A stretch of 64,000 nt of DNA from Macquaria australasica (Eukaryota; Chordata; Actinopteri; Centrarchiformes; Percichthyidae). The stretch is taken from assembly GCA_005408345.1 (NCBI GenBank), contig SEMN01000053.1:1-64000 (forward strand). The letters run 5' to 3'. Under the pieces are notes generated by a model that was given only the letters and a program-made list of their open reading frames with translations, searched no databases and had not been told where the DNA came from. A program made the position numbers and the translations under genes. Shown here in pieces: positions 1 to 10,200 of the stretch; the first letter of the stretch is position 1; each line of letters opens with the position of its first letter.

Positions 1-61
1 TCTTTAATATTCGAATGCTTCAAATGATAAATGTATATGTCGTTATGTGTTGTGTTTGCAG

Positions 62-168
62 TTGGTCCAGATCACATACTTGCAGAGCGCCACTTTGTGA
101 TCTTGCTATCAACCGTTGGGTTCACGCTGCCTCTCTCGCTTTATCAAAACATAGAGAAACTTGGGAAG
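62..168 (+). CDS. slc38a11: slc38a11 coding exon a (first in window)
   Basis: Acceptor AG at 60-61, donor GTAAGT at 169. The first two bases complete a codon begun in an exon outside the window; the exon ends on a whole codon. It encodes the ERHFVILLSTVGFTLPLSLY membrane segment and the following NIEKLGK loop. Confidence 0.92.
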
Positions 169-2726
169 GTAAGTCTGATTATTACACAGTTGCTAGTGTC
201 ATTAAGTGATTTTAAAGCTGCCTGTAAAACATCCATGTGTGTTACCAGGTGTCCTTCCTGTCAATGGTGCTGACATTTACCATCCTCGTCATTGTAATCA
301 TCAGAGCAGCTACCTTTGGACCCCAAATGTATGAATGAATATTCAGCAATTTGCTAATCCCTAGTGATTCAAATGTAAATGTTCCTGTATGTGAATCATG
401 GGGTTCTTTTTTTTTAAATGTATTCTCACTAAAATGCTATTATACAAACATAATCATATGTTTCTGTGTTCCTTGATGACTGAATATGAATATCACTCTC
501 TAGCCTCCCTACAGAGAATGCATGGGCATTTGCAAAGTGGGATGCAATTCAGGCAGTTGGTGTAATGTCTTTTGGTGAGTTTGTCTGCATGATGCTTATG
601 CTGATGATGGAGATGCCTAGAATATTTTTAGCTGTATGTTGTTGGTAGACAAAAAAGTATGTCCTGCAGACAAAGATACAAGCCAAGATGACTGCCAAAC
701 ACATTTTAATGGTAGAAGCAAAGACAGATTATCCCCTCACCTGGGAAGAGAGATCAAATGCATTGCTATACACCTGAGAGAGGCTTCATACACCAGTACA
801 GAAGGGGTGTATGAAGCATTTAGCTCATTGTTTTGGTTTCACAACCCGTTCATTCACTGTATGGTTAAAACACACTGCTGTCATCAGTCCTGTGTACAGC
901 AGCAGCAGGCAGCTGTTTTTAGGAAATAAACTGATCAAACCAATGTCTGCTACACACCCAGCACCAAAGGGCTGACAAAGTACCCGGTGAAAGAAAGTCA
1001 AACATCTAGCAAGCTAAAGATAAAGTTGGACTTACGTGCCTTAGGAGGCCAAAAACATGATTCCAAATATGTTGATAATGTTGCTCTGTGTCTGCTAGAT
1101 TATTAAGTAGGCCATTGTTTGCTATCAGGTTGGCCATAACAACTTAATTTAAGTGAGACAATGTCAGGGCTGTGTGTCTGTCCGTTTTTCTGTCCCTTAG
1201 TGGCCAGAAATCGATTAATGCAGCTTTAATTCAATGTCATTAAATTGATCCTATCAAAGAGACGAAGCTCACAGCTTTAATGCACAGGGTTGCCTATTCA
1301 GCATACGTAAATCCTGCAATCCAGCTTAAACATAAAACGACTGAGGCTATTAATTTTGTTAGCACACTGTCTAAATATTGCTCTGCTTTTGGTAAATCAA
1401 TGCACATGTCAAAGAATGAAGTTCATGCACAGAAATGCTTAAAATTGTGTGTTATGAGGTTACGGAGCAGTATTTTTCAGTGATTTTATTCTGTATATTA
1501 ATCTCTGATGTTCTGCCCCTGTGTGTCTCTTTAGCCTTTATATGCCACCACAACAGCTTTCTTATCTATGGTTCTCTGGAGCAGCCCACGCTAGCGAACT
1601 GGTCTCGGGTCACCCACGTATCTGTAGGCTCTGCGCTAATATTCAGTGCTGCCTTTGCTGTCGCTGGCTATACCACCTTCACTGGCTACACACAAGGTAT
1701 CAGTATGAGAGACGTTGAACTGCATGCCTCTGATTTCTTATTAATATCACAAATGTGTTTTTTATGATCTCATGTTTCCACTTTTTAGGAGACATATTTG
1801 AGAACTACTGCAGAAATGATAACCTGGCAACATTCGGTCGCTTCTGCTTTGGCCTCAGCATAATAACCACATTTCCACTGGAGTGTTTTGTTACGCGAGA
1901 GGTAAGTGATACTTTCTCATACGCCAACCAAAGAATTTAACAGTTAAATGTTTGCATATGTGAGGGAAAGTGGTGTTCTGAGCTGTAACAAAATGAACAA
2001 AAAGAGAGCTTGGCACTTGGCACCCAATTGCTCCTGCAGAGCTGCACGGTGGGCAACAGTACAACAATGTCAGCTGCAGAGGCTTATCACTATGTGTGTG
2101 TGTGTGTGTGTTACCCTCTCTCAACTTGCAAATACTATGAGAATTTGAACTGTTTTTCCAGTTGCAGAAAATGCGTACATTCAAATAGGTGCACAGTAGG
2201 ACCCTTTTAATGTTCAGGTTCTTGTTTATCTTCTCAGGTGGTATGCAATGTCATTTGCAGTAGGGGTCTTTCAAAAGCTGAACATGTGGCCATAACGTTG
2301 CTCATAGTTGCACTTTGCGCATCAATGTCTTTGTCCTTTGACTGCCTGGGAGTTGTTTTGGAGCTGAATGTAAGTCATATCAACTCAACCAGCCTATACC
2401 TGTCTACATTTAATTTTGGATATTATGTATGAGTGCTTAATTAAGCCTGTGTCTGACCTTAATGGTGTTCTCTTCCGACCATCCAGGGTGTTCTGAGCGC
2501 CACACCTCTGATCTTCATCATCCCATCTGCATGCTTCCTCAAACTCTCCACCGGCCGCTGGTTCGAGGGTGAAAACTTGATATGCGCCATCTTGATATTT
2601 ATTGGCTTGTTTGTCATGATCACCGGTTTGACCATGACTGGCCTCTACCCTCAAAACTGTTCACACGGCGTGGAGATGTTCTACTGTGCAGACGCCAACG
2701 TCTCCGCCACTGTGCCACCTGTATGA
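62..2726 (+). CDS. slc38a11: Slc38a11, putative sodium-coupled neutral amino acid transporter 11 (3' part, seven exons)
   Basis: Member of the SLC38 (SNAT, AAAP superfamily) of plasma-membrane sodium-coupled amino acid transporters; SLC38A11 itself is little characterised, so the substrate is inferred from the family. Seven exons are visible: 62-168, 249-328, 504-574, 1535-1696, 1789-1901, 2238-2369 and 2487-2726. All have GT/AG borders and joining phases, giving about 300 residues out of roughly 400 usual for the family; the N-terminal exons lie before the window. Recognisable stretches are RHFVILLSTVGFTLPLSLY (membrane segment), AIQAVGVMSFAFICHHNSF (the most conserved family block, crossing an exon junction), GYTTFTGYTQGDIFENYC, FPLECFVTRE and SATPLIFIIPSAC. 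Several hydrophobic membrane segments are evident. The C-terminal tail has NCS and NVS glycosylation sequons and ends at TGA 2724-2726. The assignment is very secure; only the missing 5' end is unknown. Confidence 0.94.
249..328 (+). CDS. slc38a11: slc38a11 coding exon b
   Basis: Acceptor AG at 247-248, donor GTATGA at 329. It starts on a whole codon and ends two bases into one. The peptide VSFLSMVLTFTILVIVII is a membrane segment, followed by RAATFGPQ. Confidence 0.9.
504..574 (+). CDS. slc38a11: slc38a11 coding exon c
   Basis: I chose the TAG at 501-503 as acceptor rather than the later ACAG at 511-514, because only the former keeps frame with exon b and gives LPTENAWAFAK, matching the family pattern. 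Donor GTGAGT at 575. Ends one base into a codon after AIQAVGVMSF. Confidence 0.9.
575..1534 (+). other. slc38a11 intron c-d
   Basis: 960-base intron. The only recognisable content is the MITE-like repeat at 906-1228. The short open frames here are not supported as genes. Confidence 0.8.
906..1228 (+). repeat. MITE-like interspersed repeat, copy 1
   Basis: Runs from CAGGCAGCTGTTTTTAG to AATGCAGCTTTAA. It shares a series of blocks in the same order with 49551-49931, including GTTGCTCTGTGTCTGCT, TTTGCTA, ACAACTTAAT, GTGGCCAGAAAT and AATTAATGCAGCTTTAA. From memory this resembles a very common percomorph non-autonomous DNA element; the family name was not checked. Confidence 0.7.
1535..1696 (+). 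CDS. slc38a11: slc38a11 coding exon d
   Basis: Acceptor AG at 1533-1534 behind a pyrimidine tract, donor GTATCA at 1697. Encodes AFICHHNSFLIYGSLEQPT, a membrane segment around SVGSALIFSAAFAVAGY and TTFTGYTQ. The CHHNSF motif is typical of SLC38A11. Confidence 0.93.
1789..1901 (+). CDS. slc38a11: slc38a11 coding exon e
   Basis: Acceptor AG at 1787-1788, donor GTAAGT at 1902. Encodes DIFENYCRNDNLATFGRFC and FPLECFVTRE, and ends on a whole codon. Confidence 0.93.
2091..2111. repeat. (TG)n microsatellite
   Basis: About ten uninterrupted TG units in slc38a11 intron e-f. Confidence 0.9.
2238..2369 (+). CDS. slc38a11: slc38a11 coding exon f
   Basis: Acceptor AG at 2236-2237, donor GTAAGT at 2370. 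44 whole codons, with the membrane segment AITLLIVALCASMSLSFDC leading into LGVVLELN. Confidence 0.93.
2487..2726 (+). CDS. slc38a11: slc38a11 last coding exon with stop
   Basis: Acceptor AG at 2485-2486. Encodes GVLSATPLIFIIPSACFLKL, then a further membrane segment (ILIFIGLFVMITGLTMTG) and a luminal or extracellular tail with NCS and NVS sequons. Stop TGA at 2724-2726. Confidence 0.94.
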   Translation, partial: GVLSATPLIFIIPSACFLKLSTGRWFEGENLICAILIFIGLFVMITGLTMTGLYPQNCSHGVEMFYCADANVSATVPPV

Positions 2727-3430
2727 CACGAACATCCGCCAAATATTTCATTGTCTTAAACTTTTTTTTAACAACACTATACGGCAAAAGTGTATATATG
2801 TGGACACCCCTGTCCACATACCTTCATGTTCTTGTACTTGATCTGAGGCTATTTTTCATGGGTTGGGCTTTAGCCTCCTTAATTTCAATTAAGTAATTAC
2901 ACCATGCAATGATATTTCACAACATACTGTGCTTCCAACTTTGTGGCAGCAGTTTGGGGAAGATCTTTTCCTCTTTCAACATGACAATACCCCCCTGCAC
3001 AAAGCAAGGTCCATAAAGAAATGTTTTATCAGGTTTGGTGTGGAAGAACTTAACTGGCCTGCACAGATCCCTGACCTCAACCCTATTATCACCTCTGACA
3101 TGAACTGGAATGTCAACTGTGAACCAGACCTTATCGCCTTATCACCGATGTTCTTGTGGCTAAAAAGGAGCAAATTGCTGCAGGTTCCACAATGTTGCCG
3201 AAAGCCGTCTGAGAAGAGTGGAGGCTGTTGTAGCATCATATTAATGCCCATGGTTTTGGAATGAGATGCTCAACAATCACATATGGTGTAATGTTGAAAT
3301 GTCCCAGTACTTTTGGAATCAATAGTCTGTCTTGATATTTATTATTCTGGATTGGTCGTGAATTGGTCGTTTCCATATCCAGCCACACGATGTCACTGTA
3401 GACAAATAAAGCACTTATTAAAAGGAAGTA
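2727..3430 (+). other. slc38a11: slc38a11 probable 3' UTR with polyadenylation signal
   Basis: No other gene starts here. The first canonical AATAAA after the stop codon is at 3404-3409, which would make a UTR of about 700 bases that includes the whole Tc1-like relic. The extent is inferred, not shown. Confidence 0.5.
2775..3327 (+). mobile_element. Decayed, internally deleted Tc1/mariner-like element
   Basis: The left end CACTATACGGCAAAAGTG, followed by GTGGACACCCCTG, and the right end TGTCCCAGTACTTTTGGAA look like the degraded terminal inverted repeats of a Tc1-like element. Between them the + frame at about 2958-3120 still reads like the C-terminal part of a Tc1 transposase: QHDNTPLHKARS, GVEELNWPAQ, PDLNPI. 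The catalytic N-terminal half is absent, and the rest is mutated and out of frame. At about 550 bases it is far shorter than an intact 1.3-1.6 kb element, so it is a fossil with no activity expected. Confidence 0.85.
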
Positions 3431-3499
3431 CAAAAACAACAACGCTTTTTGATTCAGCTTATTTCAAAGTAAATGAGTGGATTTACTTGGGTTGTTCTT

Positions 3500-4197
3500 C
3501 AAGGCATGGTTGTGTTGGCTCGTCGCTTTGTGTGTTCTTACCCAAGATGTAAACGTGGACTCGATACCGTTATGCCACACGCCTCACCAGGATCCTGGAG
3601 GGAAGGTAAACTGGATCTGAGAGACGCCCCACTTATGCAGCTCTATGTTGCGATGCAGTGTCTTAGATGTACAGAGAAAAGTTGGCAGAGTTGACCACGG
3701 TGTCGGGGGCGAACTGACTTAGATATGGCTGACTTCGTAGTTTAAAAGGAGGAGAGAAATATCTTACCACACGGGAATGGTTTGCGTAAAAGGCGCAAAA
3801 CACCGAACTTCAGAGCGGAATTATGGATCATTTGTCCAAACAAAACCTGTTTGTAGCAGTCTACAACTAACGTTACCTTTTTGAAGACTGATGGAAGTTG
3901 ACAACTGCGTCGAAAACCAACTACATTCATGGTGAGACATTTAGTAAATACTTGTAATTGTTAGCCCTATTTCCAGTACAAAGAAGGGGGGAAAAAACGG
4001 TTCATATGAGTGAAAAACTGATGACCTCATGTGGGATTCGCCCATATTTCAGTATTTGCCCGTTTGCATCACTTGAAAGCGGCAGGTTAGACTAGCCTTT
4101 ACAGCATTTAGTATGTAAACTCTTACTAAAAATGAATTGTGCTTTTTGTTTGTGTTTGACTAGTCCGAGGGATTTTGTTAAACCAATGAGTTTAGTC
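3500..4197 (+). promoter_or_regulatory. cobll1: Probable cobll1 upstream promoter and 5' leader
   Basis: Only about 800 bases separate the slc38a11 polyadenylation signal from the cobll1 ATG. CpG-containing stretches occur at 3520-3720. A plausible noncoding leader exon ends before the donor GTGAGA at 3933, and an acceptor TTTGACTAG ending at 4162 would join it to a leader starting at 4163. No clear TATA box is seen and the transcription start is not determined. Confidence 0.4.
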
Positions 4198-4244
4198 ATG
4201 GATGATCATGGATCCCAGCCCCATCCACGGAGCTCCGGTCTGAG
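4198..4244 (+). CDS. cobll1: cobll1 coding exon 1 (start codon)
   Basis: ATG at 4198-4200, donor GTATGT at 4245. Reads MDDHGSQPHPRSSGL plus two bases; joined to exon 2 it gives LRVSTKSKAPSPPG, like the basic/proline N terminus of mammalian COBLL1. A stop in the leader (TAA in frame with the ATG at the preceding putative splice) isolates it from upstream ATGs. Confidence 0.75.
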
Positions 4245-7200
4245 GTATGTAGAGCTGTCATTTGGATTACCAGCTGTCTCATCTGTGTATTATATATAAC
4301 ACCTAAGAGGATCATGGGGGTCCAGTAGCCTTTTTTTTTTTTGTTTACTGGAAATTAAGAAATATTAGTCATTTTATTGTTAACTGAGCCAAACTTCCAT
4401 GGCCCTAACATTTTTGTTTGGAATATAAAAGTATAAAACAGATAAAGTATGAAAAATAGAAACAAAAGTCTTTGCTTTTTTAATTGTGCACAAATAATGC
4501 CTCCAAAATGAAGTTCTTCCACCTCTGAGTGTATGACTGTGTGGTGCTGACAACAACAGTTACTAGCAGGGAATCAGCTGTTTTCTGACCAAACTGTTTA
4601 AGGTATGAATATGCATAACCAGCTTTCAAATAACATTCCCTTCACTCAGTACATCTCGGTGAAGCCACTGTTGTTGCAGACGTTTCGACCTTTGAACTCT
4701 CCTCATTTCCTGCTCTTAAAAGTTTTACTGAGAAATTGCGTTGACCATATGTAGAGGTCATGGGAAGTATTTTGCAGGCAAAACATTCTGCTCTCTTCTC
4801 TCTGTGATGAGCCTGATGATCGTTTCTCTTGTGGAAATCATGCGCTCACTGGGCTTGAAACTGATATTCTATAAAATACTGATTCGTCATGTGCAATAGT
4901 CAAAGAAAATCACAGTAAAAAAGCGATGTGAGTATATGACATGATGGAATTTCCCATCAGTTTTGGTTCAGGGACTTTGAGATGATGTCAGCCGCTTGTA
5001 TTCCAGTGGTTGGAATCATTAAAAAGGGGGAGTGAGTTTCCAGAGTCACTACTCACTCCTTCGACATTCAAAGTAGATCTGCCGAGTTTTTGAGATTTAA
5101 ATTAGAGGTGAGATGGAGAGTTTGAACACATGATAGTTTCCAATCCAGTATTCCATGAGAGCTATGCAAAGTTTCCAGTCCTGCCCTGCATACTGTAATT
5201 CCCCATTTGTAAAAAATAGCATTCAGGCACATCATATACAGTCTACTAAAAATAAGAAAAAACACTCTTGGTGTGACTTGTATTCATATTTCATAAATAT
5301 TGTGTAATCTGGGAGCACCGCCACACTCACTGGCAATGGAGAGCAGCAGACTACCTAAATCTCTCTGTGGTTTGACTATTATTTGGAAAAGCAAACCGCA
5401 CTCTTCCATAAGCTGCTGGGGTGTGGGGGAAGGCACATGTTCTCTGTCTTATTTGTGGCTTCTTATATTTGGAGCCAATAAACCGCTGCTGCTGCTCCTT
5501 GCTTTTTCAAATGCAGTCTCATGTGAAGATTTCATGTGACCCCCAAAGCTACGCTACATTTGTTATCCAAATACTGACCCTGCCAGAATCACTGGGCTGG
5601 CTGTTCTCCAAGCAGAGATGCCGCTATAGCACACACAAGACAGATGTTACAGTATTCAGCAACAGGTAGACTTAACACAATTGCAAAAGAGGGTTTCTTT
5701 CCTTCTGTATTGTTTTCCTGTGGTCATTGGAAAAGTAATTTTAAGAAGCTTTTTTCAGTGCAATAATCAGAATAATTAACATTAATTTAATTATAACCAG
5801 TGTATTTTTTTTATTTTTTGTTCCTAATTGTAAATCTTCAAGAGGCATATCCTATTCATACTCAGTCTAACAGTGCACTGCTTGGAGCTGGCCCTAATTG
5901 GACACACCTTAAACCATGATCTCACATGGCTGGCTTTCCTCAGGGCAGAATGTGGAATTAGTTAAGGTATTGTGAATCACCACAGCTGTTTCCCGACATG
6001 CAGGCAGTCCAAGGGCACAGCTGCTCACATGAGTACAGATGAAAATTATGGCAAGGCTGGCTGGCGAAACTTAGACAGTTGAAGCAAGAGGGCATGTTGA
6101 GTTGAAACATAGTGACAGTTGCTTTTTTTTTTTTTGCAGTGATTTGACATTTCACAACAATGTGACTTCTAGACTTCTAGTCTGTCGACACCAAAGCGAG
6201 AGCACACTAAAGCATAACACAGCGTTTTCTCCTCAAGATGATCCTCACAGACAACAAGGCTTTCTTCATTCAGGAAAATATATAATTTGGTCTACAGCAT
6301 GCTGCCCTCAGAAAGCCCACTCGGATCGTCTGCTCAAAGAGCAAGATAAAGGGTGTCATTCAAAGATATCCACCCACTAGATGTAATAAAGCAAGAGGAA
6401 AATCAGCAAGCTTGTCCTGGCAATGAGCTGGTGTCTTTGCATACTGGGATGTTTTATCTCATGGATGCTTTCAGCCTCTCAGGGCCGAAACAGACAAAAT
6501 GGCTAACATCCAGGGAACAGGGAATAATGGCTTGTCTTTGTTGCCACACTGAAGCCAACGCATTGACCGTAAATACCAGTGAATACTTCTCACCGGATAG
6601 TTATGAACATTATGAAACAAAGTGTGTTGGTTATTATAGCTAATTTTTCTTTTTATTGCTAAAGTAGACATTATGATTATGTATTTATATAATATTGATG
6701 TTGTGCACAGCAGCCTATTTAAATAGATTTTCTGCACTGATCCTGCCTGAACTCTGGCTTTGTTTCTGTTATGCACTCTTCCAGGGCATAACAGTTGGAT
6801 GCCTCCCACTCTCGGCCTGTGTAACTTTCAGAATGACCCAGAATGAATTAGTCCTTTGTGTGCTCTCAATAGGAACCTTTACTTATCTCCAATAACATTC
6901 AAACATTTTATGTGACAAAGGAACAAATTGCCTTGATTTGCTTGACCTTCATTATCAGTGTTTGTGTTGCTTAGATGAGATACTCACAGGAAAGGCCAAG
7001 GCAGTCATGACATTAGCATTGGTTGAATTTAATACAGGTCTGTTTAACAAGGTCTTGACAAGCTGTCTAGCAATTATTGAACCAATGACAAATCAGAAAT
7101 CCAAGCTTAAATCAATATTAGGACAACAAAGGGCAGGTGTAAAATAGGAAATGCAAAATTGCACACCTTGAGATGGTTCTCTAGATGGCACTATCACTGC

Positions 7201-10200
7201 ATATGATCATTCTGTTGCATCAACCCAGATGTTTGTGCATATGGGTATGGTAGCACTAGTCAATAATAACATCAGACTGGTAGTGAACTGATATACTGAA
7301 CCTTATCATCTCCTAACATACACTGTAGCAAGCTAATGAACCACAGCGTGACACAAACAAACAGCTGCCAGCAGTTTCGGTGAGGAAATTCACACTACCG
7401 GCGAGCATTAGTAAGTAAAGCAAGCAGAGCTACTTTGTATTATATGTCTGGTCACTTTGTTTCTCTTCCAGCTGTATTTCATTACATACCATGACTCTGA
7501 GGTGCTGATTTTTGTTGAAATTGCAATTGAACTTCAGAATTTAGTACGTGAAACATTTCACAAATTTAATATAGGTTATGAATAGGCCACTCAGAGAAAG
7601 TTGAAGGAAAGGTGCAAAGATGAAATGAAGTCTTCTTTTTGAGTCTTCTTGAGGGCTGTACAACACTAAATATTCTGTTTACACTATTAGCAATGAAACA
7701 AGATACTGAATGTGCCTGTTTTAGTGCAGAATGACTGTGTGCATATACGCTTTTTACAAACCTCAGTTCATGTGATCAGCAAAAGAGGGAAAGCATGCTG
7801 GTGAGCCTTTGAAAGATGCCCCACTGTAGACAATGCTGCATTGTTTCTGATGAAAGGACGCAGTGTGATCATTATAATTATGACTCAAGGGTGAGTTTTA
7901 TTTCATCTAAATGTTGGTCTCACTTTAAAAAAGCACACATTTGGTGGAGTCAGCAGAGGTTAGAGGGATAATTACCTTATCTTTTCTGTATGTTTGCTTC
8001 ATGCTATTCTAGCTGTGTGGGGCTGTTGTGCATATCTGGAAATGAATGCCTGCAAACCCAAACAACTTGTTCTAGGTTCACCTTCTTGACAGGTTTATTC
8101 AATTCAGAGAAATGTAGTTGTGCATAAACAGAGGTTGAACCATTGCGGAACCATGGGTTTGTTTCAGTGCAGTGTTCAGAGTAAAATATTTGAGCTGCTC
8201 TGAGATAAGGTGAGGGTAATGTTCCATAGCAGACCCCAGTTCACAGGCTAGAATGACGCCAGCTGTTTGGGGCATTGTATAGGGAACTGAGAGATCACCC
8301 TGTGTAATCTCAAATCTCATTACCTAACTGGCTGGCAGACCTGCTAGCTTACTCTGGCTCTGCTGTAATATTAGGCACCGTACAACATATAGTGCAAGAG
8401 CAAGCACCACAGGGAGTAATAATACTGAGTGAAAATGAGGCGGATCATGACAAACGGATATTACAGACTGCACTGAAGAGCTAATAATATCACGAGGTTG
8501 GTCTTTAAATCTAAATCTAAATCGTACATAATGGTGTTAAGGACGCCGTGAGAGTTTGAGTTTGACCAGGCCTGTGCTGCAAAATGCTGTGGGAAAAAAG
8601 TTTTAGTTTTGCCTGCAATAATAAACGATACACATAGGAAGTGGGAAGTTCTCATAGGGTCCCCATCCCACACTGCTTATGAAGTAATGGCCTTTCCAGA
8701 CCCCCTTTAAAAAGCTTGTGTTTACTGTGAGTGACCTCTCACCAAATTACCAGCTGTGGCTCTGGCCCTGTGTTTTGTCTTTCCTCAGGGAACCCACACA
8801 CACACATACACACACACTCTTCTGTGTAACTCCTCAACTCCAACCCCGTTCGGCCTGCTCCAACACACTAGCATCTCCATTCACGACTTTAATGTCCTTA
8901 ACGTCTGATGGCATTTGGTGGTGGTGTTTGTCGAATGGGCTGCACATTCTTAAGTGAAAGTGCGGGGCTACTTCATAATGGAAAGTCAAATGTATTGCTT
9001 CGGTACCAGCACAGTTTGCTAAACGAAGCCGTAGCTTTTACACTGCATCTATGACTTGCATCAAATCTGCAGAAAACAACATTCATACTGTAGGTGGTAC
9101 GGTTCAGGAATAAGTGAAACTCTATTGATTAAATCTAAAGCTTTGTAAAATAGGGAAGCCACAATAGCCTAACGTTGCTGTTGCTAGAAGCCAAGGTTAC
9201 ACCTTCCTGCTACATGTCATTCCTCAACTCATCAGGAAATGAAACATTTTCCCATGTTAGATTGAATGCTTTTTAATTTTAATCCATTGTGAAGTGTCGA
9301 TTGAGTTAACAATGAACATCAGAAAACCTACCAAAGGCAGTGCTTTCTCTGCCTGGATCTGTTAAGTGCAAGGTGCTGACAGCCTCTTTTGACAGCTTTT
9401 ACGAACAATTTTACCTGACTGCTTTCATGAATATGTTTGTTGACTTTAGAATATTGCGTCAGTCACAGCTTTTCACATTTATGTTGTCTGAAATGTTGTG
9501 TAGTTTTATGTCTACAGTCTTGAAGCGAAGATAGAGACGAAAAATAATTCATTCATCACCATCCAAATGTGAGGCTCCTTAGTGTTTACATGAAGGAACT
9601 GCTTACTGTTAGGAAATATATGTTACCTTTGTTTGTCAAGAAGCACTATACTTGTTGTTACTCTCAACCAACAAGTCCTCTAACATGGTTTTGGAGTGAG
9701 TCAGTTCTGCAGAAGTAAGGTGTGGTTTTGAAATGTTGGCAGTGTTTTTCGTAACGAAACGCAAACACAAGAGAAGTACCTGATTAAATTAAGGAGTGGG
9801 GAGGATTCCAGGACTGTTTTAACCCTGTGAGAAGACAATAACTGAGATAGGAGTCCTTCTGACTCCCCTTGTTCTTTTACTCTGATAATTACCAGCATGA
9901 TTAGAATTGAGGCTCATTCATGATTAAAACAAATCATGATTCAGCATATTTAATCTAGTCTTTGTCTAAATTCCTGAGCCACCAAAGTGAGGACATGCTG
10001 CAGTGTGGTTCAGTGCACTGTTGCTCCACTGGCCCCGCCCACAGGTTCATGTCTGCACAGGGAGGCAAAGCTGCTTACCTTTCTGCTCATGACCGAGGGG
10101 TAAGTGCTACTTTACTACACACTGCGCCGCCGGCGCTTTCAGAGACACAGCGAGGGGGCCGACAGGATATAGGTAGAGGGGGGCGATTTCTGATGTCACA

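Noticed and set aside
511..514. ACAG at 511-514 as the acceptor for slc38a11 exon c
   Set aside because: It would break the frame with exon b. The TAG at 501-503 keeps frame and restores family residues.
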